Source: an uncultured Dyadobacter sp. (lineage in GTDB: Bacteria; Bacteroidota; Bacteroidia; Cytophagales; Spirosomataceae). From it: a stretch of 64,000 nucleotides of DNA. Shown here in pieces: positions 16,658 to 25,798 of this stretch. Numbering within the stretch: position 1 is the stretch's first letter; each line of letters opens with the position of its first letter. The stretch is from contig NZ_CAMLSE010000004.1 of the NCBI RefSeq assembly GCF_946482605.1, forward strand, positions 62,001 through 126,000, read 5' to 3'. A program made the position numbers and the translations under genes. The notes under the pieces were generated by a model that saw only the letters and a program-made list of their open reading frames with translations, made no database searches and was not told the origin of the DNA.

Positions 16658-18043
16658 TTAAACCCGACCGCGTCGCACTACCTCAAAGTAATCCTCCGCG
16701 CCTACCTGCCCGCCTTTGAAATTGACCTCTATACCGTCGGCTTGTGAATCTGGGGCGTATGCATGGCAGAGCGGGGCGCCGGGTGACAGCGGGGTGAACA
16801 TAGTCACGGCTTTGATGCCGAGCGTGCGTGCGACTACGCCCGAGGTGTCGCCTCCCGCGATAACGAGCCGCTTAATGTGCGTGCCAGCCGCAATGCCATG
16901 GGCGATTCTGCCTAGTGCCTCTCCGTAGAGCTGGGAAGTGAAACCCTGTATTTCGGCAGGTGTGAAGCCGCGTTTTTGTAATAACTCGTTCGAACGGATG
17001 AATCGCTCGTCCAGCGTGCTTTTGCTCGTGTGAATGATCACGCTTTGGCCCAGCTTCATCATTTGAATGCCCCGTGCGATTTCCTCCCCGAAAGCAAGGG
17101 GCGATTCGGCGGCGGCAATGCCCGGTGTATCCAGTGCGATTTCTTTAAAACCATTCGCTAATGCATGATCGATTTGCCGGGATGTGACGGGTGAGCAGCT
17201 TCCCGACACGACCAGTAATGGCGATGCCTCGCCGGGTACGGGCCATTCCGTAGGCCTGGTAAGCTTGTTTTGGTCGAGCCAATGCCCCGTCAGCGCCATT
17301 TCCACGCCCGACGAGCCTACGGAGAAATGTGGGCGTCCCGGTTTGCCATAAGGGTCGATCAATGCACCGATACGGGCCATCTGATGTTCGTAAAAACCGT
17401 CGAACAGGACGATATCGTACTCGGTGCCTGTTTTTTCAAGTACGGACGATGTAGCTGTCAGGTCCGCCTCGATTTGCAGGATGTCGATCAATCCGCAGGA
17501 TCTGGCGGTTTGTTTGGAGAGATGCAGGCGCAGATCGCTTTCGTCGGAAGGGGTGGTGGGGTGCTTGCTCATGCTGGGATGGCGGTCGAGGCGGTGGATA
17601 GCGCCATTGCTGCCGATTCCCATTCTCGCAAACAGATTCCCGAATGCGCAATACCTGCCGAGGGAAGGTGCCGCGACTACCAGCGATGTGAAACCGGTCC
17701 CGAAGACTGCGGCTCCTGTGTCAATGGCTTTTCCAATGCTGCCAATAGAGGGTGAGGAGTCGAAAGTGGAACATACTTTATAATGCACGTGCCGCGCGCC
17801 GGATGCTTTCAATATTTCAAAAGCAGGGCGCAAGGTCTCCTCCATTTGCTGCGGCGCCATTGCGCGCGTCATACCGGCGATGCCGAATGCCTGGATGTCG
17901 GGAAAGCGTTCGCGGTCTTCCGGTTGCGGCGGTGCAATGAACAGCGCGGTCCGGATGCCTGCGCGTTCGAGGATCTCCATGGCGTCGGTCGAACCTGTGA
18001 AATCGTCGCCATAGTAGGCCAGGAGCAGTTCTTTGTTGGTCAT
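16658..18043 (-). CDS. Four-carbon acid sugar kinase family (DUF1537), candidate 3-oxo-isoapionate kinase
   Basis: The 461-residue cytoplasmic kinase has the N-terminal substrate-domain motif GDDFTGSTDAME (residues 12-23) and the C-terminal nucleotide-domain motif GGDTSG (397-402). DUF1537 kinases phosphorylate acid sugars such as erythronate, threonate and 3-oxo-isoapionate. The start overlaps the stop of the RuBisCO-like gene by 4 bp, so they are coupled. A DUF1537 kinase next to a RuBisCO-like protein is the pattern described for apionate catabolism (OiaK with OiaX or OiaT), whereas the tetronate pathway pairs the kinase with an aldolase. The exact substrate is inference. A broken second copy lies at 15790-15905. 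Confidence 0.88.
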   Translation of the reverse strand: MTNKELLLAYYGDDFTGSTDAMEILERAGIRTALFIAPPQPEDRERFPDIQAFGIAGMTRAMAPQQMEETLRPAFEILKASGARHVHYKVCSTFDSSPSIGSIGKAIDTGAAVFGTGFTSLVVAAPSLGRYCAFGNLFARMGIGSNGAIHRLDRHPSMSKHPTTPSDESDLRLHLSKQTARSCGLIDILQIEADLTATSSVLEKTGTEYDIVLFDGFYEHQMARIGALIDPYGKPGRPHFSVGSSGVEMALTGHWLDQNKLTRPTEWPVPGEASPLLVVSGSCSPVTSRQIDHALANGFKEIALDTPGIAAAESPLAFGEEIARGIQMMKLGQSVIIHTSKSTLDERFIRSNELLQKRGFTPAEIQGFTSQLYGEALGRIAHGIAAGTHIKRLVIAGGDTSGVVARTLGIKAVTMFTPLSPGAPLCHAYAPDSQADGIEVNFKGGQVGAEDYFEVVRRGRV

Positions 18044-19302
18044 GCGCGGTCGAATTTCAGATGGCCGAATTTTTCAACCGATTTTCCGAATTCCGGATAA
18101 TGCTTTGCTGCTTCTTCCAGCGTGAGTCCTTCGACCGCCCCTTCCCATGCCTGCTGCAATGCTCTTACGCCCGCGCCCGCGCCATCCGGGTGTGCCATGA
18201 TGCCGCCTCCCGCCATGTAGAGCAGGTCGGTGGTGCCGGTTCGCCGGTAGGTTTCAAATGCCTGGCCGCCCCATTGGCCCGACGACACGACCGGCAAGAC
18301 CACCTTGCCTCCCGGTTCAGGGTCGAGGCAGGAGGCGATGGACCTTACCACAGAGTCATCCGATTCCCAGAATTTGTTTTGAATACCATTCACATGGAGT
18401 TGATCCACGCCAGCCAGCCGCCATAACTTCTGGTAGGCAGGAAATTCGATACCTAGCAGCGGGTGCCGGTTGAGCATTCCCCAGCCGTTGCGGTGACCGT
18501 GTATCGCCAGCTCACCAATATCACATATGCGCTTGGTTGCGGAAAGTCCCACGCTGTTGATGCTGACCATCGCACAGGTACCGCCTGCTTTTACGACATA
18601 TTCATATTTGCCGAGCATTGGGTCCATTTCGTCGCTGATGTTGAAGGCATACATTACTTTTTTACCCGTTTGGTCGGCATGTGCATTGATGACTTGCATT
18701 ACCGCCTCGACGCGGTCTTCGAACCGGGAGTTGGCGGTTGAGCTCATGAGCTCGTCATCCTTCACAAAATCGATTCCCGCCTGCGCGAGCGTGCCTACGA
18801 TCGCCGCCGTCTGTGCGGGCGTCAGTCCTACGCTGGGCTTAATGATGGTGCCGATCAACGGCCGGGTTGCCGGTGCTCCCGTGAGCAGGCGGCAACCATC
18901 GACGCCGTATCGCGGGCCACGGAATTGCTGCGCGTACGAATCAGGAAAATCGATGTCCATGAGTTTCAAACCGGTGAACTGTGTGATTTCGTACAAATTC
19001 CCCTGTAAGGTCGAGACGAGAGCGGGCAGGTTATAGCCGAAGTTTTCGACAGACCATGAGACTTTTACATACGCCCGCTGGTAGCGCCCGGTCGAGGAAA
19101 ATGCGCCGGGAATAGCGGGTTCCGTTACGCTTTCCAGGGGGTGGATCGATTCAACGCGGGCCGCAAACCGACTTTTGAGTTCCTCCGTTTCACCCGGTAC
19201 CGCTACGAATGTGCCGGACGACTGCTCACCAGCCAGCACCGCAGCCGCCTTTTCAAGTTCGTGGGGAGTTTCAATGTAATAGTGTCCTGTAATTCTTTCC
19301 AT
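18040..19302 (-). CDS. RuBisCO-like protein, candidate 3-oxo-isoapionate 4-phosphate decarboxylase or transcarboxylase
   Basis: The 420-residue protein keeps RuBisCO large-subunit landmarks: GTIIKPSVGL (151-160; the first Lys is kept, while the second Lys of the usual GTIIKPKLGL is Ser), the metal-site KDDE (181-184, with the Lys that is carbamylated in RuBisCO), HGHR (268-271) and GGG (365-367). The divergence indicates a RuBisCO-like protein, not a carbon-fixing enzyme, and no phosphoribulokinase is present. In D-apiose/apionate catabolism RuBisCO-like proteins act on 3-oxo-isoapionate 4-phosphate made by a DUF1537 kinase, and such a kinase gene overlaps this one by 4 bp. The gene diverges from SusC 2 across a 250-bp spacer with related motifs facing both ways. 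Confidence 0.9.
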   Translation of the reverse strand: MERITGHYYIETPHELEKAAAVLAGEQSSGTFVAVPGETEELKSRFAARVESIHPLESVTEPAIPGAFSSTGRYQRAYVKVSWSVENFGYNLPALVSTLQGNLYEITQFTGLKLMDIDFPDSYAQQFRGPRYGVDGCRLLTGAPATRPLIGTIIKPSVGLTPAQTAAIVGTLAQAGIDFVKDDELMSSTANSRFEDRVEAVMQVINAHADQTGKKVMYAFNISDEMDPMLGKYEYVVKAGGTCAMVSINSVGLSATKRICDIGELAIHGHRNGWGMLNRHPLLGIEFPAYQKLWRLAGVDQLHVNGIQNKFWESDDSVVRSIASCLDPEPGGKVVLPVVSSGQWGGQAFETYRRTGTTDLLYMAGGGIMAHPDGAGAGVRALQQAWEGAVEGLTLEEAAKHYPEFGKSVEKFGHLKFDRA

Positions 19303-19312
19303 TTATTGTCGA

Positions 19313-19338
19313 TATTCTATTTTATACTTACGAATGTA
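19313..19338 (-). promoter_or_regulatory. Promoter/operator-like motif of the RuBisCO-like/kinase operon
   Basis: On the minus strand TACATTCG (19338-19331) resembles the -7 box, and AAATAGAATA (19322-19313) follows in the same order as ahead of both SusC genes. It is 11 bp upstream of the start codon. A -33 TTTG at the right distance is not evident. Confidence 0.55.
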
Positions 19339-19475
19339 TTGATTTTGGATGTGTTTTGGAGGCCTTTGCTTTTTGTGATTTAAGTAAGAGTAGGTTACTT
19401 AAATGGTTTTTCAACAATTTTTTATAAAAATAAGACATAAAATGTTTGCAGATATTTTTTATTACTAAAATTGTT

Positions 19476-19510
19476 CCTACTTTTCGTAAAAAATAGAATA
19501 AAAAAGAAAG
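19476..19510 (+). promoter_or_regulatory. Promoter/operator-like segment of SusC/D operon 2
   Basis: This 35-base segment matches 31 of 35 bases with 8340-8374. It contains TACTTTTC (19478-19485, -7-like) and AAATAGAATA (19491-19500). The expected -33 position has TTTT rather than TTTG. Conservation of a segment covering the -7 box and about 20 bp downstream argues for a shared regulator. Confidence 0.6.
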
Positions 19511-19552
19511 AAAAAGAAAACTAGTACACTTTCTAACCCCCATTCATTAGTT

Positions 19553-22500
19553 ATGAAACAACTCTTACGCATCATTCTGGCCTGTCTGCTGGTAGTTCCC
19601 GCGGTGCATGCGCAGACGCTGTCCATCAAGGGCAGGGTGACGGGCGTGAGCGATGCCGACCCGCTGCCGGGTGTGAGCGTCGTGATCAAGGGTACGCAGC
19701 GAGGTACCACAACCAATTCCGACGGGGCATTTCAAATCGACGTGCCGGACCAGTCTACCGTACTGGTATTCAGTTTTGTGGGATATAAATCTGTGGAAGA
19801 ATCCGTCGGAAATCGCACCGATATCGGCGTCCGGCTAACGCCCGAAAACAAGTCGCTTGAAGAGGTGGTAGTCGTGGGCTACGGAACGCAAAGTAAGCGC
19901 GCCGTGACGGGAGCGGTGATTTCAGTTAATTATGATAAGTTCAAAGACCGGTCGTTCAGCAATGTGACGCAGTCACTCGCCGGAACGCTGCCAGGCGTCA
20001 ATATCTCCCAATCGCAGGGAGCACCGGGTTCCTCGCCGGTGATCAAGATACGGGGTATCAGCTCCATTACCGCGGGTACCAACCCGTTGATCGTTGTAGA
20101 TGGTGTGCCATTAGAGAATTTTAACCTGAACCTGATCAATCCGCAGGATATCGAGTCGGTGGAAGTGTTGAAAGATGCTTCCTCCGCAGCGATCTACGGT
20201 TCGAGAGGTTCGAGCGGGGTGGTGATCGTTACCACCAAAACCGGTAAGCCAGGCAAGGTCAATGTAAGCGCCAATGTCGAATACGGCTCCCAGAAAGTGG
20301 TGCGTCGCGTCAAAATGATGGATGCCCAGCAATATATCGAAACGTATATCGATGCCAAGAACAATGCATGGAAAGCGCAGGGCGGCAATGCCGGCGACCC
20401 CAACAGCGCCCGTCCGGCTACTTTACGCATTCCGGAGGATTTTACCACCAATCCGCAGCAATTCGGCAAGGGCACCGATTGGCAGGACGTGATGTTCCGG
20501 ACAGCACCTTCATACAATGCGCAGGTGACCATTACAGGCGGTACCGACAAGACACAATACATGTTTTCGGGAGCCTATCTGGACCAGACCGCGGTGCTGG
20601 ATGCGAACTATTACAAACGGCTCGCGATTCGTTCCAATCTCAAAACCCAGATCACCAAGCGGTTGAGTGCCGGAATGAACATCGGGATTACTTCGATTTT
20701 TGACCGGACGGAAGGCACTCAGGGAAAAAGCGACGTCATCAGTCTGGGCCTGCAGAGCGACCCCATTTTCCCGGTCTATAATGAAAACGGCAACCTGGGT
20801 TTCCGTGACCCGAATTCGACCTGGTTCCGTTTTACTTCCTTTGCCGATATGAACCTCTGGCACCCGTACTCGCTCACACGCGAGGTCGACAAAAGCAGAA
20901 AGTCGTTCAATACGCTGGCGACCGGTTTTATGGAATACGAGATCATCGACGGGCTGCGCTTCCGGACCAGCCTCAGCGGCAATCTGTACAATATGCGCAA
21001 CAGTTTTTATTGGAACGACAAGCAAAAATACGGCTACTCGGCTGTGCTTGCCGCTCAGGGTAATGCGGGTGATGCCTATATGTTCAACTGGTTGAGTGAG
21101 AATACTTTGAATTATGATAAAAAGATAGGAGAGCATTCAGTTACCGGTTTGCTGGGTTATACGATTCAGAAGCAGCGGGATGAAACGATGTACGTGGCTG
21201 CTACGAATTTCCCTAATGACCTGGTGCACACGCTGAATGCAGGTACGACGGTAACCGGCGGGAATACAACCGCCAGCGAATGGTCGCTGCTCTCGTATCT
21301 GGCGCGGGTTCAGTATAACTTTAAGAACAGGTATTTCGTGACGGGGGCGATCCGCCGGGACGGCATGTCACGGTTCGGGGAGGATAACAAATTCGGTTAT
21401 TTCCCTTCTGTTTCCGCTGGGTGGCTGCTTTCGGACGAGTCGTTCATGGCGGGTGCCACGGCAGTCAATAATCTGAAACTGCGTGCCAGTTTCGGGGTCA
21501 CGGGTAATAACCAGATCCCGAACTACGGGGCGATCAGCCTGCTGGCAGCGGCTCCTTATGTAAATGGGGCAAATATGGTAAACGGTTTGAAAGTGAGTAC
21601 ACTGGCGAACCCCGGATTGAAATGGGAGAAAACCAACCAGTTCAACGTTGGGGTCGACCTGGGACTCTTTAATAACCGCATTAACGTTTCCGCAGAATAT
21701 TACAATTCCGTCACCCGCGACATGCTGCTGTTCGTTCCCGTTCCGGATATCACAGGCTTCTCGACCCAGCTGACCAATATCGGTAAGATGCGCAATCGCG
21801 GAGTAGAACTGAATATCGCTACCAGGAACCTCACCGGGGGTTTCACCTGGACTACCGATTTTAACATTTCCAGAAACCGCAATAAGGTATTGCAACTGGG
21901 GCCCGGTAATGCGCCGATCCAGTATGTCGATAACGTAGTGACGGTCAGAACAGAAGTCGGCCAGCCTGTTTCAAACTTCTACGGCTACATTTTCGACGGT
22001 GTTTTCAAAAACCAGGCGGAGGTCGATGCTTATCCGCACCACGCCAGCACCACACCGGGCGACCCCAAGGTGCGCGACGTGAATGGCGACGGCAAGATCA
22101 CCGACGCGGACCGGACGATCCTGGGTAATAATCAGCCCAACTTCATCGCGGGAATCACCAACACGGTCGGTTATAAAGGTTTTGAACTTTCGTTCCTGTT
22201 CCAGGGCTCTTTCGGCGGCGAGATCGCCAATAACAATGTGCGCTACCTGGGAACCTGGGACAATGGCCGGAACTTCTTCGCAAGCATGTACAATTACTGG
22301 CGGTCGGAAAGCAACCCGGGTGATGGTACGCATTTCAAACCATCGGTGAACTACCTGGGCTTGCAGAAGCAATTCTCATCCTACTGGGTCGAAGATGCGA
22401 CGTTTGTGCGGTTGCGTAATGTGCGGGTGTCGTACGGTTTGCCTGCGAAATGGGCAGCTAAATTGAAGGTCGCCAGCGCCCGGATCTATGTGAATGCGGA

Positions 22501-22702
22501 AAACGTGCATTTGTGGAGCAAGTACACCGGTTACGATCCGGAAAACACCACTTACGGCACCACGTCCTATTCGAGCAGCATGGAAACGTCCGGATCGTAC
22601 AGCAGCGGCAACGCGCCCGTTCCGGGGGCATTTCAGGGGGTCGACTATGGGTCGTATCCATTGCCGCGGGTGATTACGGTGGGGATCAAGGCTGACTTTT
22701 AA
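19553..22702 (+). CDS. SusC/RagA-family TonB-linked outer membrane transporter 2
   Basis: The 1049-residue protein has a signal peptide (MKQLLRIILACLLVVPAVHA), a carboxypeptidase-regulatory-like domain (about 22-105, LPGVSVVIKGTQRGTTTN), TonB box (EEVVVVGYGTQ), plug (NPLIVVDGVPLENF, SVEVLKDASSAAIYGSRGSSG) and a beta barrel ending RVITVGIKADF. It is similar to SusC 1 in its N-terminal half and shares promoter structure with it. It would import a glycan fragment with SusD 2, encoded 57 bp downstream. A GH140-type apiosidase, a beta-propeller protein and GH127 follow on the same strand, so this is the transporter most directly tied to the candidate apiosidase. Confidence 0.95.
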   Translation: MKQLLRIILACLLVVPAVHAQTLSIKGRVTGVSDADPLPGVSVVIKGTQRGTTTNSDGAFQIDVPDQSTVLVFSFVGYKSVEESVGNRTDIGVRLTPENKSLEEVVVVGYGTQSKRAVTGAVISVNYDKFKDRSFSNVTQSLAGTLPGVNISQSQGAPGSSPVIKIRGISSITAGTNPLIVVDGVPLENFNLNLINPQDIESVEVLKDASSAAIYGSRGSSGVVIVTTKTGKPGKVNVSANVEYGSQKVVRRVKMMDAQQYIETYIDAKNNAWKAQGGNAGDPNSARPATLRIPEDFTTNPQQFGKGTDWQDVMFRTAPSYNAQVTITGGTDKTQYMFSGAYLDQTAVLDANYYKRLAIRSNLKTQITKRLSAGMNIGITSIFDRTEGTQGKSDVISLGLQSDPIFPVYNENGNLGFRDPNSTWFRFTSFADMNLWHPYSLTREVDKSRKSFNTLATGFMEYEIIDGLRFRTSLSGNLYNMRNSFYWNDKQKYGYSAVLAAQGNAGDAYMFNWLSENTLNYDKKIGEHSVTGLLGYTIQKQRDETMYVAATNFPNDLVHTLNAGTTVTGGNTTASEWSLLSYLARVQYNFKNRYFVTGAIRRDGMSRFGEDNKFGYFPSVSAGWLLSDESFMAGATAVNNLKLRASFGVTGNNQIPNYGAISLLAAAPYVNGANMVNGLKVSTLANPGLKWEKTNQFNVGVDLGLFNNRINVSAEYYNSVTRDMLLFVPVPDITGFSTQLTNIGKMRNRGVELNIATRNLTGGFTWTTDFNISRNRNKVLQLGPGNAPIQYVDNVVTVRTEVGQPVSNFYGYIFDGVFKNQAEVDAYPHHASTTPGDPKVRDVNGDGKITDADRTILGNNQPNFIAGITNTVGYKGFELSFLFQGSFGGEIANNNVRYLGTWDNGRNFFASMYNYWRSESNPGDGTHFKPSVNYLGLQKQFSSYWVEDATFVRLRNVRVSYGLPAKWAAKLKVASARIYVNAENVHLWSKYTGYDPENTTYGTTSYSSSMETSGSYSSGNAPVPGAFQGVDYGSYPLPRVITVGIKADF

Positions 22703-22759
22703 AAGCCATCGATACGCGGATGTTGCTATTCCTGTATTCAAGGCAAAAAATGAAACAAA

Positions 22760-24172
22760 ATGAAAAGATACATTCAATCCATAGCACTCGCAGCCCTCAT
22801 CGCTACCACCTGGGGTTGCAAAGAATCATTCCTGGAACTGGCGCCGGTCTCGAACCCCAGTGCGGAGAATTTTTACAAGACCCGATCGGATTTTGACCTG
22901 GCTACGAATGCGGCCTACAATACGCTGTATACGGTTTATCACCCGCAGGGCCCGGTTTCATATGCCGGTGAACTGATGGCCGACAATGTCACGATATTCA
23001 ATATTTCTGGGAATCAGGCCGATAAATGGCAGTTTCGCGACTACACGCTGGCTCCTGCGAACACGATGGTGTACCAGTTTTGGCAGGATTTCTATAAATC
23101 CATTTACAACCTGAACATCATCCTCGACAAGATCCAGAACGCCGACCTCGATGCGACGTATAAGGCGCAGACTCAGGGCGAAATGCTCTTCCTGCGCTCG
23201 CTTTACTACTTCAATATGGTGCAGTTGTGGGGTGATGTGCCGCTGGTGACCCGGCCGGTTTCGGCTGCCGAGGCCTACGAGGTATTGCGCTCGCCTGCCA
23301 CGGAAGTTTATGCACAGATCATCAAAGACCTGACCGACGCCAAGAGCAAGCTTCCTGCCACAGCGACCATCGCGGGGCGTACTACCAAAGGTGCCGCCCA
23401 GGCGTTGCTTGGTAAGGTTTACCTCGCAATGGGTGATAAAACCAATGGTGTCAAGGAATTGAAGGAAATACATGACAGCAAGCGCTATGAATTGCTTCCT
23501 GCCTTCGCTTCGGTTTGGGATGTGAAAAACAAGAATACCAAGGAGTCCATTTTTGAGATCCAGTTTCTGGGAGGAAGCGCCACCGTGCCGTACAGCAACT
23601 ATTATCTCGAATTTTTCCCCAATTCCAATGCATTGGGCTTCTATGGCGCAGGCATGAACCAGGTCGTGGACGATATCTGGAACGAGTTTGAAAAGGGCGA
23701 CAGCCGCAGGGAAGCGTCTATCGATACCGGTTATACGGATGCCAAGGGTAATTTTACCAAAGCGAAATTCCCTAAAAAATGGCAGGACAAATCTGCGCCG
23801 CTTATCAATCAGAACATTGCGGCGAATAACAATTTCATTGTGCTGCGTTACGCGGATGTGCTTTTGCTGCTTTCCGAAGCGACAGGCGATCCGTCTTACC
23901 TCAACCAGGTGCGTAAAAGGGCCGGACTCCCGTTGTACGGTGAAAGCGGCTACCCCGCCAAATACAACTCGGTTGCGCTGGCTGTCGAACATGAGCGGCG
24001 GGTGGAGCTGGCCTTCGAATTCCAGAGATGGTTTGATCTTAAGAGAACCAACCGCGTAATGGATGTGCTGACGGCGAAAGGCAAGCCGGTGACACAGCAG
24101 AAGCTCCTGTTCCCGATCCCGAACTTCGTCAGGGACCAGAACGCCAAAATCACGCAAAATGCAGGCTATTGA
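22760..24172 (+). CDS. SusD/RagB-family glycan-binding lipoprotein 2
   Basis: The 470-residue protein has a lipoprotein signal ending at Cys20 (IATTWGC). SusD landmarks: NFYKTRSDFDLATNAAYNTLY near residue 33, GEMLFLRSLYYFNMVQLWGDVPL near 140, YADVLLLLSEA, and the C-terminal HERRVELAFEFQRWFDLKRT and KLLFPIP. It binds glycan at the surface as partner of SusC 2. A close upstream ATG at 22750 opens only a very short frame, so 22760 is the start. It is followed by an 18-bp inverted repeat before the GH140-type gene. Confidence 0.95.
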   Translation: MKRYIQSIALAALIATTWGCKESFLELAPVSNPSAENFYKTRSDFDLATNAAYNTLYTVYHPQGPVSYAGELMADNVTIFNISGNQADKWQFRDYTLAPANTMVYQFWQDFYKSIYNLNIILDKIQNADLDATYKAQTQGEMLFLRSLYYFNMVQLWGDVPLVTRPVSAAEAYEVLRSPATEVYAQIIKDLTDAKSKLPATATIAGRTTKGAAQALLGKVYLAMGDKTNGVKELKEIHDSKRYELLPAFASVWDVKNKNTKESIFEIQFLGGSATVPYSNYYLEFFPNSNALGFYGAGMNQVVDDIWNEFEKGDSRREASIDTGYTDAKGNFTKAKFPKKWQDKSAPLINQNIAANNNFIVLRYADVLLLLSEATGDPSYLNQVRKRAGLPLYGESGYPAKYNSVALAVEHERRVELAFEFQRWFDLKRTNRVMDVLTAKGKPVTQQKLLFPIPNFVRDQNAKITQNAGY

Positions 24173-24315
24173 GGGTTCGGGAGTTTGGAGTAGATGAGTT
24201 TAGTGTTTATGAGTTGAAAGTTTATGAGTATGGTGTTAGTACCTGACCTCATAAACTTTCAACTCCTTACTTTCCTGCTTTCTCCATCCTCCCTTTCTCC
24301 TAAACTTCTAAACCT
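24173..24315 (+). repeat. Word-repeat spacer with an 18-bp perfect inverted repeat
   Basis: Bases 24211-24228 and 24248-24265 are exact reverse complements separated by 19 bases. The left half of the spacer is built of GAGTTTATGAG-like words and the right half of their complements plus CTCCTAAACTT-like words, which continue into the start of the next gene. In mRNA this would form a strong hairpin between SusD 2 and the GH140-type gene. It lacks a terminal U run. Confidence 0.8.
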
Positions 24316-25794
24316 ATGAACTTTAAACTCCTAAACTTCAAACTTCTGAACTCAAAACTTCTGAACTCAAAACTCCTGACGCTCCTTTGTGTCGGCCTGA
24401 TCGCCGGCACAATGCCTGTTGACGACGGGCGAGGAACATTACGGATTTCAGATAACAAGCGATTCTTTGCTGACCAGGACGGCAAGCCTTTCTTCTGGCT
24501 GGCGGACACCGGCTGGCTTCTCTTCACCCGGCTCACCCGCGAGGAGGCCGATCGCTACCTGACCGACCGCCAGCGAAAAGGCTTCAATGTGGTGCAGGTG
24601 ATGGTCGTGCAGTCATTGCGGACGGTGAATGCTTACGGAGATTCCGCATTGGCAGGCCGGGACCTGGGCGCACCGCGCGTGACAGAAGGTGCCTCTTTCG
24701 AGAACCCCGAGGCCTACGATTACTGGGACCATGTAGACTATATTGTCGATAAGGCGGCAGAAAAAGGCATTAAGATCGGCATGGTGCCCATTTGGGGCAA
24801 TGCAGTGAAGAATGGAAAGACAAGCCCGGCACAGGCTCAGGCCTATGCGCGGTTCCTGGGGCAGCGCTACGGAAACCGCCCGAATATTGTGTGGATGAAT
24901 GGTGGGGATGTTCAGGGCGACGTTGTTCCTGAAATCTGGGAGGCGATTGGCAGCACATTAAAGGCCGAAGATCCGAACCACCTTATTACTTTTCACCCGT
25001 TCGGCCGGATGCAGTCTTCCAAATGGTTTCATGATCGTGAATGGCTGGATTTCAATATGTTCCAATCCGGTCACCGCACTTATGCGCAGGATCACGAGGC
25101 CAAGGATTTACGTTATGGCGAAGATAACTGGCGTTATGTGGAGGCCGATTATGCCAGAAGGCCCCTGAAGCCGACATTGGACGGGGAACCTTCGTATGAG
25201 AACATCTGGCACGGCCTGCATGACAAAACACAGCCGGTATGGACGGCCGACGACGTGCGGAGATATGCCTATTGGTCGGTGTTTGCGGGCGGATGCGGAT
25301 TTACGTACGGGAATAATGCCGTAATGCAGATGCGCCATGCGCGCGGGACAGGGGCGATTCCCATTGCAGTGCAGGCCAGTACCGGTAATCCAAATCCGGG
25401 ATCGACAGCCGCGGCGGTGAAATTGCCCTCCTGGGAAGAAGCCATCGATGATCCGGGGGCAGGGCAAATGGTGCATTTGAAAAACTTAATGCTCTCAAAA
25501 CCCTACTTCGAACGCCTGCCCGACCAATCGCTGATAGCGGAAAACGGAGAACGTTACAACCGGCTCATGGCCACCCGTGGTAGGGATTATGCATTGATTT
25601 ACACCTGGAATGGCCGCGATATGAAAGTGAATATGGGTAAAATCGGTGGAGCGAGCGTGAATGCAAGCTGGTACGATCCCCGCACGGGCGAAACCAGGGT
25701 TTTAGGAAAAATAGAAAACAGAGGAATCAAAACATTTAACCCGCCGGGAGAGGTTAGAAACGGGAACGATTGGGTTTTGGTGTTGGAAAAATAG
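24316..25794 (+). CDS. GH140-type apiosidase (DUF4038 plus collagen-binding-2-like domain)
   Basis: The 492-residue secreted protein has an apiosidase-like (beta/alpha)8 barrel starting at about residue 42 (RISDNKRFF, then GKPFFWLADTGW) and a C-terminal sandwich (about 400-492, GRDYALIYTWNGRDMKV, SWYDPRTGE, NDWVLVLE). Probable catalytic acids are Asp198 in MNGGD and Glu291 in DGEPSYE, placed like the Asp and Glu of the GH140 D-apiosidase of the Bacteroides rhamnogalacturonan-II system. It would release D-apiose from a glycan side chain. The N-terminus is odd: residues 2-21 are repeats of FKLLN/SKLLN encoded by an extension of the upstream word array, forming the signal peptide region. It is 5 bp ahead of the next gene. 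Confidence 0.88.
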   Translation: MNFKLLNFKLLNSKLLNSKLLTLLCVGLIAGTMPVDDGRGTLRISDNKRFFADQDGKPFFWLADTGWLLFTRLTREEADRYLTDRQRKGFNVVQVMVVQSLRTVNAYGDSALAGRDLGAPRVTEGASFENPEAYDYWDHVDYIVDKAAEKGIKIGMVPIWGNAVKNGKTSPAQAQAYARFLGQRYGNRPNIVWMNGGDVQGDVVPEIWEAIGSTLKAEDPNHLITFHPFGRMQSSKWFHDREWLDFNMFQSGHRTYAQDHEAKDLRYGEDNWRYVEADYARRPLKPTLDGEPSYENIWHGLHDKTQPVWTADDVRRYAYWSVFAGGCGFTYGNNAVMQMRHARGTGAIPIAVQASTGNPNPGSTAAAVKLPSWEEAIDDPGAGQMVHLKNLMLSKPYFERLPDQSLIAENGERYNRLMATRGRDYALIYTWNGRDMKVNMGKIGGASVNASWYDPRTGETRVLGKIENRGIKTFNPPGEVRNGNDWVLVLEK

Positions 25795-25798
25795 GATT

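Noticed and set aside
18040..19302. True RuBisCO for carbon fixation.
   Set aside because: Active-site loop residues differ, no small subunit or phosphoribulokinase is present, and the gene is coupled to a DUF1537 kinase.
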